Positions 20,205 through 32,594 are shown, numbered from the stretch's first letter. The stretch: 64,000 nucleotides of DNA from Paragorgia papillata (GCA_035771165.1 JAWNZC010000234.1:978501-1042500); one strand, 5' to 3'. Numbers and translations are program-made. The notes: generated by a model not told the origin, from the sequence alone.

Positions 20205-21086
20205 GTAAGTACCGACTTTTGATTATGACAGCGTTCAAAGTTTACAGAGCAGCTGATAAGCAGAGTATCCGCATCAGAGAGGATGTAGATTGCTAGTCCA
20301 ACAAATCAAAAGTGTGTTTTAGAATTTGGGCAATTTAATTATATTGCAAAAATTAAAGTGCCTGTGAAGTAAAAATTCCAATGGAAGAAATTTGATTCTC
20401 ATAAGCCAAATATCCAATTAAAAAAAATAAAAAAATGTGGCATGCACTTTTAGAGATATTAAGTGACAAAGTTACCTTCCTGATGTTACAAAATAAGAAA
20501 AGCTTTCGAATGAATTTATAGGGTAGATGACGTTGCAGTTGGATTATTTGAATATTAAGATCCGTTCTTGTTTTACATATTTCTCCAACAACATACGTCA
20601 TTAAACACTCTAACCGAGCGATCAATTTCTTCAAAAATGGATAAGCCATGGCAAATTTTGAGAGTTTCTAGATCAAAGACTATGCAGCATATTTGCTTGA
20701 AATTTTAAGTGAATGCTTCTGTCGTGCCATGGGCGTAGCATTCCAATTCTGTTTGGGCGGGGAAGAGATTTTGCTTGAAAAATATAGAGCCAATTGCAAA
20801 TCAGTATTGATTTTTAAGTTGTATTTTTCAGTCTTAGTTTGACGTATGAATTTTTCTTGAATATTTCACAGCAATACGTATTGAAATTGCCCGGAATTTC
20901 CAGCAGAAAGTGTCGAAATCCTCCTTTTCAAATATTTTTTTGGAGCAAAGCCCACCCCTATGCCCCCAGCCTACTACGCATATGTGTCGTGCTGGTCGTT
21001 TTGAGACCACTATAGGTTTTTCGCGTCGTTATCGACACTTTAAGGTGAATATCTTTTTGGAATCTGTCATTTAGTTCTATTTTCAG
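20205..21086. other. Short intron between H-lectin exons
   Basis: 882-bp intron with a GTAAGT donor and a TATTTTCAG acceptor; no repeat family recognised. Confidence 0.7.
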
Positions 21087-21254
21087 ATTAATTTCCAGTC
21101 TACACCTACTGTTCTTGTGACTTCTGAACATCGTCGTCGCAGTATGAAACACGATGCTGCATCTCTCTGGCTTGAAGACGTTGGCTCTTCGTCATTCATA
21201 GTATGCTTGCGTGAGCTACAGAATTTTGATGGAGCTCATCATGATATTTATGTG
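21087..21254 (+). CDS. Exon: H-type lectin repeat 2, first part
   Basis: 168-bp, phase 0-0 exon between TATTTTCAG and GTAAGT. It encodes INFQSTPTVLVTSEHRRRSM, KHDAASLWLEDVGSSSFIVC and LRELQNFDGAHHDIYV. This is the best match in the gene to the H-lectin signature (P-x-V-x-V-x(n)-HDAA-x-x-W-x-ED, then F-x-V-C-x-R-E). The repeat is completed by NWLAFEV at the start of the next exon, 12.8 kb downstream, so the intron splits the last beta strand of this repeat from the rest. Confidence 0.88.
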
Positions 21255-23027
21255 GTAAGTTTTCGTACATTTATTTATTTCCAATGCAGTTTAACCCTTT
21301 CTCGTCGCTGGGTTTTCCCTGTGACGAGTAAAATCGTCTGGCGTTAGACAGTGTTTAAACTTTCAAACAATGAAAAATAACATGCAGTTAAGAAACAATA
21401 ATTTACGGCTGATGCGATCGAAACCAAAAACAAACGCAATGAAGAGGAGTTGATGTAAAGAACAACGTTTTTAACTTTTTTGGCTTAACTAAGTATTTGT
21501 ATAATGTAAATATGACAAATATCGGTAAATAGAGTTTTTAATTAGATTTTTTGAGATATATGCTTTGTCATGGCCAGAAGTGAGGGACAGTCAGCGCAAT
21601 GCATCGCGGGCGCATAAATTAACCAAATTCTGCGCCCGGAATAGGAATATCAGACAGCTCAAAAGAACTTACAGTAGAACCTAAAATAAACCAAAAGAAC
21701 TTAGAGTAATATAAATTTAAATTAGTTAAACAATGTGGCAAAGATTTATTGAATTTATAATCTTTTATGAAGTGAACACAATATTTTATAACTTGACAAG
21801 TACAAAGGTACACCAAAATATATTGAATTTGGCGGGATTTTTGTGTATTTTGTAGCCCTTCGTTTCTTATAAACGTTAGTCAGCGATTATATGTATAAAT
21901 GTTTTTAAAATGGTTGAGAAGACTCGTAATTGTGGAGGATTTCGCACTCAGTCTTCTCTCAGTTTAAAAAAACCCAACCCAGACTACTTTAAAGATATTT
22001 GGCCGAGCAAAAACAAGCTAAGATGTCTCTAAATCAACACAAAATGAAGAATCGAACATCGTACAAGAAATGTGGACGTGTCGAACACTTAAAACAACAC
22101 TACACTGGCCTGAACTTAGCCAACATAGGGATTTTACTGTACTTAAGAGGAGTTTACGTTGCCAGATAATATTGTAAAATTGACTTACTTGGGCCGAATA
22201 ATGGTAAATCGTGACACATCAAGAGTTTACAATACCACTCGTTGAGGTATTTTATAGATTTGTAGACGTGAGCCACTTTGCCAATTCTATTTTGTTTCAG
22301 TATGTGCATCGCATTTGTATTTCCGCCATCTTCAATTCGCAAAATTGGTTATTAGTTGTGCGCATAGCTAGCAGCCATACTGTCCCTAATTTCTGCCCAT
22401 GATTAACTCATTCCTGTCCGAGGGCTTCCCCAGAGGTGAATAAAGTCGTCTGGCATTAGCCAGAATAAATTACCAAAGACCGATTAGGACAGGAAAGAGT
22501 TATTAACTCTTTTGTACACACGACCCTATGAAAAAGAACCATTTTATGTTAGGTTGTTCAGCTACCGTGTCAAAATAAGATTAACTCACTCACTCACTCA
22601 CTCGGTCGGTCGGTCGGTCCGGTCACTGTAGAAAGGAAAATACAAGGTTAAAACATAACTTGGAGCAAGTCAAAAAACTAATTTGGATAACCTTGCTCTG
22701 TTAAGGGAGATATTAATGCAAAATCGTATTCCGCTGCAGTGAACTATATTGACATGACTGTAGATATACCTGAAATCCAAGAATTGGGTGCGATTAATGT
22801 AAAGTGTTCTTCTGCTGCAGTGAACAATAAACTATCCACTATAGCCTGGTTTCCATACAATCGCTATGATCGCCACGATCGCCGAGATAGAAAATCTCGT
22901 TTTATATGGAAACGGTGACTTTGTAATCTCAGCTATCTTGGCGATCAGTATGCACGGTCACTTTTCTGACCGGAGGAGTGTCGGAGTGTGTCCCTGAAAA
23001 ACATGTCAATCAAAAAGAAAACATCAT
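21255..23027. other. Start of a 12.8-kb intron with short repeats
   Basis: Contains the recurrent GACGAGTAAAATCGTCTGGC motif at about 21324 and a related one at 22437-22460 bounded by inverted TAACTC...CTGTCC / GGACAGGAAAGAGTTA. A (CACT)n(CGGT)n run lies at about 22584-22620. A small foldback starts TGGTTTCCATACAATCGCTA at about 22847. No gene. Confidence 0.55.
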
Positions 23028-24285
23028 GTGATCAACGCTCTGGGTTTAAAAATATCACTTCTGTCACAGGCGAAGTTTCAACACCCAAAGATATTCCGAA
23101 ATAAACAAAATATACAGAAGTTGGTAGTTGTTGGATACAGAGATATTTTAATGTCCGTTGGGTTTTGTGTTTATCATTTACCTTCTTTTACCCTGCGAGC
23201 AGAGCAGGAAAGGAGACTGCAAAAATCGTGTATTTTTTCATTTGAGCATGCGTGACGGTTGACCAGATACAATTTAATTTCCATGTGCAGTGTTGCTCAG
23301 TTTCTGTCTTAAATTCCAAAGCGAAAGCCTAGTTTTTGCTAAAAAATAAAAACGGATATCTATTCTTTTCACAACGAGTTCGATTTGCGATAAATTGCAA
23401 GCTTTCCTATCGAAATCGAACGATTTTTGTTCGATTTTGATGGGAAATCTTGCAATTTATCGCAAAACGAACTCGTTGTGAAAAGAATAGATATCCGAGG
23501 CGGCTTTATTCGCAGGCTATACTCGTACGAGAAAGCATGCTAATTGTTCGAATCTTCAGAATAACTTGACAACACGATTTCTGCATCTCCTTTCCTTCGC
23601 CTCGCAAGGATACGGGAGGCTCCTTCTTTATAAAATATGTAATTGGTAAATTTCATTTGTTGATTGTTCTTCGGCCGTTTGAAAAAAAAATGAATATAAA
23701 CCCCCGGCAAGGTCACGGCGTTGTTTGATAGCAATAATTTATTCTATTTCCCTCTCATAATCGAACAATTTTTCTTGGCCTTAGATTTAAACGGCCGAAG
23801 AACATGCAATCACGACATGAAATTAGGAAACCGTGTTTTCTAGATCCCAAGGGGGTTTGCTCGCTTTCGTTTACTTTGTCCTGGAGTCGACTCGCTTTGT
23901 CTGCCAAAATCCGTCAGGTCAGACAGTTAAATAAAGTATTGTCATGAAAGGAAAATAGGGCAATTAAAACTCGTCATGGAAGGAATAGCCAACCAATACT
24001 TGTACAATCATTGCAATCAAAGAATATCATACAACGCCGTGACCTTGCCGACGAGGGTTTTTCAAATTTTATTCAAACGGCTGAAGAACAATCAACTGAT
24101 GGAAGTTACCAATTAAATATTTTATAAAGAATGTAAATAATAAACGAAACCCAACGGACTTTAAAATATCTCTGTATCCAATAACTACCAACCTCAGTGT
24201 ATTTTGTTTATTTCGGAATATCTTCGGGTGTTGAAACTTCGCCTGTGATAGAAGTAATATTTTTAAATCCAGAGCGATGATCTTC
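23028..24285. mobile_element. Foldback element of about 1.25 kb
   Basis: Sequence at 23033-23185 (ATATCACTTCTGTCACAGGC ... GATATTTTAATGTCCGTTGG) reappears inverted at 24124-24280. A second inverted pair, 23636-23735 and 24000-24105 (GATTGTTCTTCGGCCGTTTG / AAGGTCACGGCGTTGT), lies inside it. A separate perfect-looking palindrome at about 23353-23498 (CGGATATCTATTCTTTTCAC with inverted copy) sits in the middle. This looks like nested foldback insertions; no coding capacity. Confidence 0.7.
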
Positions 24286-24821
24286 GTAAAGCGTTTGATG
24301 TTATAGATCATGACATCCTACTTCAAAAGTTCACACAGCATGGTGTAAAGGGTAACGAGTTTGAATGGTTCAAAAGTTATCTGTCAAGCAGATATCAGTA
24401 CGTCGTATGTGGTGGAGCAGAATCCATCAACTTAATATTACCCACGGAGTGCCTCAGGGGTCTGTCCTCGGACCAACATTATTTAATATTCATATTAATG
24501 GAATTCTTAATGCTTGTCAAAAGAGTGAAGGTACTGTACGCCGATGACACTGAAATTCACGCTAGCTCGAAAGATGTTAACATAGCCGAACAATGCGTCA
24601 ATGAAGACCTTAGCCACATAGATGCGTGGCTTGATCAGAACTGCCTGATAAGTATCCATAAGAAGTCGGAGGTGATGCTAATAGGGTCTAGACATTCAGT
24701 GGCTAATACGCGTGATTTGAATATTGAATTAGGCGGGATGGTACTGAAGCAGTCAGATCATTTCAGATACCTAGGTGTCAACATCGACAGCTGTTTGACC
24801 TGGAATAAACATGTATCAAAT
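24272..24821 (+). pseudogene. LINE reverse transcriptase, 5' half of a split copy
   Basis: + strand: DLRKAFDVIDHDILLQKF (RT motif A, catalytic D) from about 24275, FEWFKSYLSSRYQYV, THGVPQGSVLGPTLFNIHIN (motif B) at 24440-24505, VLYADDTEIHAS (motif C) at 24537, and LGVNIDSCLTWNKHV at 24775-24815. At least two frameshifts (near 24400 and 24530). The 5' end, with endonuclease, is missing and abuts the foldback. The sequence stops inside the thumb at 24821 and resumes at 30125, after a 5.3-kb insertion. CR1/L2-like. Confidence 0.88.
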
Positions 24822-24929
24822 CATAGCCACTGGAAAGGGTGAGGGCTGTGAAACTCCGCCCTGAAACAATATAACTTCCGGTTTGATGTTGAAAATTGCA
24901 CGCCTGAGTGTCACGTGATCTCGAACCGG

Positions 24930-25672
24930 CATGGCCACAGGGAGCTCATCTTGGCAATTCGTCATGCCAAAAAGCGCGTGGGCACCCTGTGGCGGACTCG
25001 AAAGACGCGCGGGGGACTGTGGCACACTCGGTCGTGGTGTGTTAAGGAAAATAATAAAGGGATGAAACACGAATTCTTCCTTGTTTTGAACATCCTTTCA
25101 AGCGCCTATAGGTATTCAAATTGTAAGATAATTGAGCGAAGTAGTTGTGATAATGATTCATTTATCAAAATATAAATCAAAATGATGCAAAATCTCAACT
25201 TTTAGCCGTGATTTTGCAGCTAAATTACATATCGTATTTTCGGGAGATGTGTTCCGCAAGTAGCTAGGACACTACATCATCATTGACACTTTGGATAGCT
25301 ACGAAATCCTACGATAAGCTTTTCGGATAAAGCGGGAAGTCTCAGGATTATTGATTTATTGCACATTCATCTGACTCTGAGTTTCAGTCGGTTTCAGTAT
25401 TCTAACGGTGGCTCCCGACGATACGAGATGTCCTGGCTACTTGCGGAACAAATTCCACGTCGAACGTTTGGTGTTTCATCCCTTATATTTTTTCCTCTCC
25501 CTCCCCCCCTTTCCCCACGTTTTTTCCATTTTTCCGCCTTTTTTCCCGCTTTCGGTACCGTTTTTCGTTTTTTTAAATCCCCTGCCACAGTCCCCCGCGC
25601 GTCTTTCGAGTCCGCCACAGGTGACGAATTGCCAAGATGGGCTCCCTGTGGCATGGCCAGTGTTTCAGCTTT
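24930..25672. repeat. Inverted repeat pair within the TIR element
   Basis: GGCCACAGGGAGCTCATCTT with GGCAATTCGTCA at about 24934 is inverted at about 25620-25662 (GACGAATTGCCAAGATGGGC). AAAGACGCGCGGGGGACTGT at 25000 is inverted at 25587-25606, and GGGATGAAACAC at 25059 is inverted near 25470. The right arm has an extra C/T-rich expansion (25490-25570). It is probably the arms of an internal or nested foldback element. Confidence 0.75.
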
Positions 25673-26129
25673 CATATGGCTTACATTTATAGATTATAAC
25701 CTTGTTCTTCGTTAAACGGCACGATGTCGGTTATGGTGACTTCTAAAAATCCACAAGAAACATGATATTTACAAGTCCAAAGGAGAACCTTGTATTTCGT
25801 TAACAAAATTCGGTAGAAATTCGGTTTTTGACGACTTACGAACTTAAGACAGCGACAGTGCTGTATAGTGTACACTGTAGTCAGTCATTTTTATGACAAA
25901 TTTTATATTTTACATTGATTCTGCGTTAATTTTAGATATTAGTTTATTCAATAATATGATTGTGTGCACAAAAAAATCACCTCAAAAGATCGGATTGGTT
26001 TTAACAGGACCGTGAGAGTTTTTAAGTCGCGCATTTCTCAAATAAGACGTAAACAAATATATATGGTGTGCATCGTTGTGTAGATGATCGGCGTTAGGTT
26101 TCATGATGGACTTTATCGTGACATTAAAA

Positions 26130-26600
26130 TTATCATCCCTCGAACATTACACAATCTTATCAAGCGCTAACTCATGCATGGCTCACTCAAATAATTTACA
26201 CTCTGGCATCTGGCAACTATTTTCTCCCCGCCGGACTAATTATTGTAAACAAACATTTATAAGATTCTCAGCTACAAAAATCTGGGAAAATATCCCCAGT
26301 GATTTAAAAACCCTTTCTGTTTCAATGTAAAAAATATTAAGTCACCAAGGTTGATCTGAATTTCATTCTCGTATTATACAATGTTTATTTTGTTACTTCG
26401 ACACGATCTTAATATTTCATCCTCTGCTGATCCCCAAACTTATTAATATGTAACACTCGAAAGCTTTATACTTTAATTACACGCTCACATATGTATATTC
26501 TTTCATAAAATATTTTGTTTTATATCTAACTCTGATTTATTTATGTATCACTATGTAAACTTTGTATTTTTCATTGTAAGTATTAAAAATAGTGTGAATA
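26130..26600 (+). pseudogene. LINE 3'-end fragment
   Basis: Encodes NNLHSGIWQLFSPRRTNYCK and QTFIRFSATKIWENIPSDLK. The (R/P)RTNYGKQTF...KIWNxIPxxLK pattern closes the C-terminal domain of many CR1/L2-like reverse transcriptase proteins. It is followed by AT-rich 3' UTR-like sequence with AATAAATTGAAAT near 26597. No RT motifs are present, so it is a severely 5'-truncated copy. Confidence 0.7.
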
Positions 26601-27125
26601 AATTGAAATTATCATAAATCGCCGCATGTCTACAAATTATTAATAAAAGAAAACAAAGGAACAACGCAGTCGAAAAGCATTTGTCGTCTCTGTGCCATTA
26701 TTAAATCGGAGTTTTGCACTTTTGTTGTCAGATCGCAATACACCAGACATTAGTAATATTCAATGAAGGCAACTCAACTTACGACATATAATTTAGCACA
26801 ACCATTCATATTAAGACAAAAGCGAATTTTAGTTTTAGTTGTACTGTTGGCAAAACAGTATTGTTTAGGGTTAGGGTTAGATATTATTTTACCTTGGCTC
26901 TCACTGTGTTCGGTCCGAACATTGATCATTTACTCGAATTTACTGCACTTTATTAAATATTCTTTGCAAAGGGAGTTTTCATGAGGGACCATCTATGCAT
27001 ATAATGTCCAAATGAAGTGGAATTTATATCGAAACCATCACGGAAGAACTTTTAAATTTGTTGTAGCACTTGTAGGTACGCGCCTCCACTGCTCTAATGT
27101 AAAATATTGCTTTGTATTGCTCAAT

Positions 27126-27232
27126 CATAGAATAGAATAGAATAGAATAGAATAGAATAGAATAGAATAGAATAGAATAGAATAGAATAGAATAGAATAG
27201 AATAGAATAGAATAGAATAGAATAGAATAAAA
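27126..27232. repeat. (TAGAA)n array, 3' tail of the minus-strand LINE
   Basis: About 21 perfect AGAAT units lie immediately next to the AATAAAACTTTACTTCACGA end of the LINE. Read on the minus strand, the element ends ...GTTTTATTCTATTCT, so the tail is a pentanucleotide repeat. Confidence 0.9.
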
Positions 27233-27370
27233 CTTTACTTCACGAGGGAAAAGACGTATTAACCAAAAAGGTTATCTAACATACGGCCCTCAAAATATAA
27301 CAATAATTACAAAATGATATACTAAACAGAATACATTATATATACATACAGGGGAAAAATAATACTATAG

Positions 27371-29204
27371 TTAGGTAGAAATACATTTACAATTCAATAG
27401 AAATTTACAGTTTAAGCAAAACAAATCTTCTAGATGGTCAATACAAGTAAGTTTATCAAGAAAGTAATAACGGAGTTTGTTTTTAGTGGTAGTTATTCTT
27501 AATATTATAGGAATATCAGTAGTACTTGCTGATGACATGGCGAGTTGCTTGTATTTATTGTCTAAGGAGTTAAAAAGAATCGAAGCACTGTAGAGAAATG
27601 TGCGCTTACCAAAATCAGTACGTGGGTAAGGCAGCTTAAGATCATATAAACAGGCTCTAGTACGAGCATGTTGTTTATTGGCAGATAAAAAATTAAACAT
27701 AAGTTTAAAGGAAGTTGGAGCATCAGGGTTAAGTAATATATTGAATAGTAGAAGAAGCTTCCTTAATTTAATTAGATCAAAAACTGGAATCATTTAAGCT
27801 TGGAGAAAAGAAGAACAGAAGAGGTGGAATAGTCGGCTTCTAAAATAATACGAGCTGCACGCTTTTGAAGACGAAGAATTCGGAGCAGAAGTGATTTAGA
27901 ACAATTACCCCAGGTAACAGAGCAGTAAATAATATTAGCATGGATGCAAGAGTTATAAAAACGAAGAGCACATTCTTGAGTTAAAAAGGTTTAATGCTAC
28001 GCAGCAATGCTAGCCTACTATTGACAAGAGAACATAAGCTGTCAATGTGACTAGCCCAAGTTAAATGGCTGTCTAAATTGACACCAAGTATTTTAACATG
28101 CTGGACTTGTTCGATTTCTTTGTTGTCTAATTTGACCAAAAGAGATTGATCAGAGATAAACCTTAACTTCTGAGAAGAATGTATGAGCATAGCTTTGGTC
28201 TTTGATGTGTTTACTACCATCCTGTTTTGTTTGGCCCAAGCTGAGAGATCATTAGTGACAAGAGTAAGATTTAGATGTAATTCACTAACAGAAGAACCCT
28301 TAGTTAGTATAGTGGTGTCGTCTGCAAACATTGTAGAATTTGAATGTGATAGTTGAGATGGAAGATCGTTAATAAATAGCAGAAAAAGAAGAGGCCCGAG
28401 GATGCTTCCTTGAGGAACGCCAACTGTAATAGGAACCATATCAGACAATGTACCCTTAAACGAAGTGCGTTGGTACCGGTCGCTAAGATAAGAAGTAAAC
28501 CAATTTAATGCCATGGAAGAAGAGCCATATATCTTAAGCTTGCGAAGTAAGATATGGTGGTCAACAAGATCAAAAGCCTTTTTAAAGTCAATAAGAAGAA
28601 GTCCATTCATTAGTTTATTATCTATGTTAGTTAAAATCTTATCAGTGAGATCAGTGACTGCCAGCTCACATGAGCGAGAGGTTCTAAAACCAACTTGATT
28701 ATCAACAAGAAGATTGTAGCTTGTTAGAAAATTATAAAGTGACACATGAACATGACGTTCCAGAATCTTTGAAATTATAGCTAAAACAGAGATAGGACGA
28801 AAGTTAGAGCGGTCAGAAAGCGAGCCAGCTTTAAATAGGGGAGAAACTTTAGCAATTTTCCATAAGTTAGGGAAAACGGCTGAGGTAATGCTCAGATTAT
28901 AAATATTTGTTAGAATGGGCGAGATAGATGGTGCAGCTATTTTAAGAAAATATCCACTAACATCGTCTAACCCAGCAGCTTTAGTTACAGACAAATGGTT
29001 TAGCAGACTGAGTACAAAATCTTCTGAAACTGGAGGAATAGTAAACGTGGTATTTGCATGGTGATAGTTTAGAAGAAACAAAATTAGTAAGGTAGTCCCA
29101 GTTAGAGTTGCTAGAATCATCAAGCTTAACGGAGTCCCTAATATGTGCAAAGTGATCATTAAACAAATTAGCAATATCTTTAGGATCTGTAAAGGTTTTA
29201 TCAT
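27371..29204 (-). pseudogene. LINE reverse transcriptase and C-terminal domain, nearly complete
   Basis: Minus strand. The RT block runs continuously for about 400 codons: AAGLDDVSGYFLKIAAP, NFRPISVLAIISKILERHVH (motif 1-2), LLIDFKKAFDLVDHHILLRK (motif A), VPQGSILGPLLFLLFINDLP (motif B), MFADDTTIL (motif C, catalytic ADD), and VKILGVNLDSHLTW. After one or more frameshifts/stops near 27800-27980 the C-terminal part continues: LRLQKRAARIILEADYSTSS, then RACLYDLKLPYPRTDFGK and FLYSASILFNSL. The layout and the pentanucleotide tail fit the CR1/L2 group. Only a few lesions are visible, so it is younger than the other LINE copies here. The endonuclease lies upstream in another frame. Confidence 0.9.
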
Positions 29205-30024
29205 CTATGGTTAAGTGGTTAGGCAAATTACAACACTTCGAGGGTGCAATGTTACGGATTATTTTCCAAAGATGTTTTGGGTTATCAAGATTAGCATTTA
29301 TAGACTTGCGATAGAAGGTGCGCTTTGCATCTCTAATCAAATGTACCACTCGATTACGTGGCGACCTATAATCTCGCCAGTAAATAGTAGTATTATTTAA
29401 AATGGCAAGTTTGTGTAGATTGTTGCGCTTCTTAATTGCATGACCAATCTCTTCAGTGAACCATTCAGGTTGGTGAAGCCTTTTGACTCGCTTTTTCTTC
29501 AAGGGCGCGTGATTGTCAAGTACATAATTAAACAGAGCATACCAATGTTGAAGAGCTTCATTAATGTCCGTAAACATTTCTATGGTGTTCCATGGTGTAT
29601 TATTTAAATCAGCTACAAAACGATCAGCAGAAAAATCTTTAAGCGAGCGATAGAAAATAGACTTATGACTGTAGGACTTTGTGAAATTACCTCGGGTTAG
29701 CCACGTAACGAAAATGGGCAAATGGTCACTTAATGAAATAGGTAAAGTACCAGATTTAAAAACATTGTCCTTATGGGTAACGTAAATTTGATCAATAAGC
29801 GATCCAGAAATAGGTCTTGTCGATGTGGTTATTAGTTGGTAAAGATCAAAAGAACTGAATAAGTTTTTAAATCGCTTACTGCATGACTGAGATAAAAGAT
29901 CTACGTTAAAGTCGCCAAGTATAATTGTTTGGTTATCCTCAGTGTCGGCTTTAGCTAGCATGCTATCCAAACTATCCAAGTAAGAGGAATCAGCGGAAGG
30001 AGGACGATAAACAAAAGAGACCAA
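29060..30024 (-). pseudogene. LINE endonuclease domain of the same element
   Basis: Minus strand: MVSFVYRPPSADSSYLDSLD, TIILGDFNVDLL (AP-endonuclease motif with catalytic D and N), SLIDQIYVTHKD (S-x-ID) and LPISLSDHLPIFV (catalytic SDH). These are followed by the linker WYALFNYVLDNHAPLKKKRV and RNIAPSKCCNLPNH. The catalytic D/N/SDH residues are retained. A frameshift near 29100-29200 puts the RT in a different frame. The 5' end of the LINE is truncated close to the right end of the TIR element. Confidence 0.88.
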
Positions 30025-30124
30025 TATTGCAGGTTCAACGTCACGTGATCTTGAATTTGGCGAACAATAACATAAATCTCAGTCACGCCCACTTTCACAG
30101 CCCTCTCCCTTTCCAGTGGTTATG

Positions 30125-30720
30125 ATCAAATGTATCAGTGCGATGTACCCTAAGCTTAAATTAGTAAACCGAATTTCATCTTTCCTTAGCTGTAAGACGC
30201 TATTACGGATTTACAAGCAAACCATTTCACCCGTACTGGATTACGTCTGTATAGTTTGGGCAGATTGCGGTAAACAAAATTCGCAACGGCTGGAACGTCT
30301 TCAGAACCGGGCAATGCGCGTTACTTTGTCTGCAAATCGTAAAACGTGCACACAAGAAATGCGCACTAAACTTGTTTTATTGTCACTTAAGAGCAGAAGG
30401 CGTTTTCTTCGCTTAAAGTATTTAAGATAATAAACAACATTGGCTGCCCTCAACAGTTATCTGGCTAACTAGTTAAGAGATCAGAAATGCACAAAATATC
30501 CCTGAAAGACACCACGTTGTTGCACGTAATTCCAACAAATTCCAAAATGGGTCAGTCGTCATTTCAGTGTTCAGCAGCAAAATAGTGAAACGCTTTACCA
30601 AAAGCATTGCGGGACTGAATACACTGTCTTCTTTGAAAACCAATGTTTTTAAGTATATTTTAGAAACAGATGCTCACAAACATCGCTGTAGCATATAACA
30701 TTTCCTTTTTATTAAACATT
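30125..30720 (+). pseudogene. LINE, 3' half of the copy split at 24821
   Basis: + strand continuation after the insertion: MIKCISAMYPKLKLVNRISS, FLSCKTLLRIYKQTISPVLD, YVCIVWADCGKQNSQRLERL, QNRAMRVTLSA. This is the thumb/C-terminal region that normally follows LGVxIDxxLTWNKHV. Frame-broken remnants continue to about 30690 (GLNTLSSLKTNVFKYILETDAHKH). It ends in AT-rich sequence with AATAAAGATG and a (TTA)n tail at 30867-30890. Confidence 0.85.
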
Positions 30721-30890
30721 TTAACCATGTATATTTACTAAATATAGATCAGAGATATTACTAAATAATTTAGATATATTTTGAAATTTATTGTATACTG
30801 GTCACCGGTTTATACCAGCCAATATTTATTAGCTGATCGTTTTTTTTATCAGTTTAAATAAAGATGTTATTATTATTTATTATTATTATT

Positions 30891-31100
30891 ATGTTTTCTT
30901 TTTGATTGACATGTTTTCTATGGACACACCTCCGACACTTCTCTGGTCAGAAAAGTGACCGGTAACGCCCCCGCGTCTGCAAGGTTTACAAGTCCCTTGT
31001 TTGCTCCCACGCCTGGGTCCCGCGTGTACACACGCGCGTGTACCGATAAACAAGGGACTTGGAGCAAGTCTAATGAGCCAGGCTTAATGAATCTGCTGAA
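30891..31100. repeat. Hairpin-containing repeat between LINE relics
   Basis: ACAAGTCCCTTGTTT at about 30988 is inverted as AAACAAGGGACTTG at 31047, with GC-rich CGCGTGTACACACGCGCGTG between. The phrase TTGGAGCAAGTC recurs, inverted, at 36043-36055. Confidence 0.55.
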
Positions 31101-32512
31101 ATAAATGATATTATGCAAGATGCAAGTGAAGTAGATTCAACAGAGGTTAATACTGATTTGAATAAATTTGTCGGGGTTGAACGTAGCTGGATAAAACGTA
31201 TATACCTTGGCGGAGTTAAAGAAGGAATCCATCCAAACACAATTAGTATGGGTAATCATATGATAGAGAGTACAATTAAGGATTTACACTACAACTGATA
31301 TTTGAAAATTTTGCCAAAATTGCACGAGCCGTTAGGCGAGTGCAATTTCGCATAATTCTCAAATATCATGAGTAGTGTAAAGGATTTACACTACTAATTT
31401 ATTATATGCATGACAAAATTACGACACATACGCTTCGTACTCGCTCACGCCTTTAAAAACATCTTGTTTCATTACTTGACAAGAAACATTTTCACTCTGG
31501 GTGTTCTCTGTATTCATTTCAAAATATTTACATGGAATTTTTAGTTCGTAGTGTACCAATCAGAATGTAGTAATTTTGCCATGCATATAATAAAACAGTT
31601 TACGGAAGGTAACGGGATACATCCGACGTTTGTGAAGGTAATGAAGAGCAAAAGAAAAGGCACCTAGCGGTACGTGTAAATATGAAAGCGGTAGACGTGA
31701 CTGAAGCTCTCAAGAATGACTTTTGGCCCAAAAATGTCCACGGGAGACGTGTTCACACGCTTAACAGTCCACGCGCCTACGGCCTGCGGTCCTCGGGGTT
31801 AATAGCCAACGTAGTGACCTCGGATTCGGTCACTAACCTATACTTATTGCATTGCATGCCAAGTGGCCAGAATGTCCAAAAGAAAAACTGTGCTGGATAA
31901 TAACTCGCACTGGCGGGAAAACAGCTGCTATGAAGCTCGCTTCTAACATTATTGTTCTAACGAAGAATGGAAGTCGAGGAGAGCTGACAGATGATTTAGT
32001 CGAGGATTTTCAAAAATAAATCAAAGAGGCGCTGGAAATGTCTTGTCTTCTCTATCGGCATTCTTATGCGAAGACAGTCAAGCGACGCATTTCGCCGTCG
32101 ATGTACCGGAACAATTAAACCTAATTTGTGATTCAGATTCCGAAGGAAATGAAAACGGCAAAGCAATGACCGATCATCAACGCCTGTTACACGACACCTC
32201 AAATAGGTTTAGGATTTCGGCAGCTAGAGCACAAAATCGGGAAGAGATAAAGACTAACGACAATCAAGATATAGTAAGAGAAGAAATAGAATTCGAAAGC
32301 GATTTTATCGGGGTTGAGAGAAAGTATACAAAACGGATATATTTGGGTGGTGTAAAACAGGGTGTCGAGGCTGAAAAAATAAAAAAGTATATTACTGACA
32401 GGGGGGGTTAATCCTTCCATTATTCGGTTACTTGCGAGTAAAAGAACAGGAACAGTCGCCGTAAAAATAAATGTCCCAGCTAAAGATTTCGAAACATTAC
32501 TGAAGAAATAGT
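31100..32512 (+). pseudogene. LINE ORF1-like relics, two tandem copies
   Basis: The same protein block occurs twice. Near 31150-31230: VGVERSWIKRIYLGGVKEG. Near 32310-32512: IGVERKYTKRIYLGGVKQGV, EKIKKYITDRG, a frameshift, then NPSIIRLLASKRTGTVAVKI and VPAKDFETLLKK. The first copy is interrupted by a MITE (about 31400-31592) and resumes with GIHPTFVKVMKSKRKGT and LKNDFWPKNVHGRR near 31720. Proteins of this kind precede the endonuclease in some cnidarian LINEs as an RNA-binding ORF1. Stops and frameshifts make both copies dead. Assignment is moderate, from remembered family motifs. Confidence 0.6.
31400..31592. mobile_element. MITE with TTATTATATGCATGACAAAA ends
   Basis: The left end TTATTATATGCATGACAAAATTAC and the right end GTAATTTTGCCATGCATATAATAA are inverted (one mismatch). 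The element is about 190 bp and interrupts the first ORF1-like relic. A related small foldback with GGATTTACACTAC/GTAGTGTAAA arms lies directly upstream at 31272-31395. Confidence 0.7.
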
Positions 32513-32594
32513 TTTGGCCTGTGTGTATTTATATCAGACTATGGCTCTCTGTCAATAAATTGTCTGAAAAACAAAAGCTTAGACAAGACAACAA

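Larger units (their letters stand above)
24822..30124. mobile_element. 5.3-kb TIR element inserted in the LINE, 7-bp target duplication
   Basis: ATCAAAT at 24815-24821 and 30125-30131 flanks the element. The left end CATAGCCACTGGAAAGGGTG and the inverted right end CATAACCACTGGAAAGGGAG match for about 34 bp, through GAGGGCTGTGAAA. Inside are an inverted repeat pair (24930-25078 / 25467-25672), a LINE 3' fragment (26130-26600) and a nearly complete minus-strand LINE (27126-30025). No transposase was recognised, so it may have been a smaller non-autonomous element enlarged by later LINE insertions. Confidence 0.75.
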
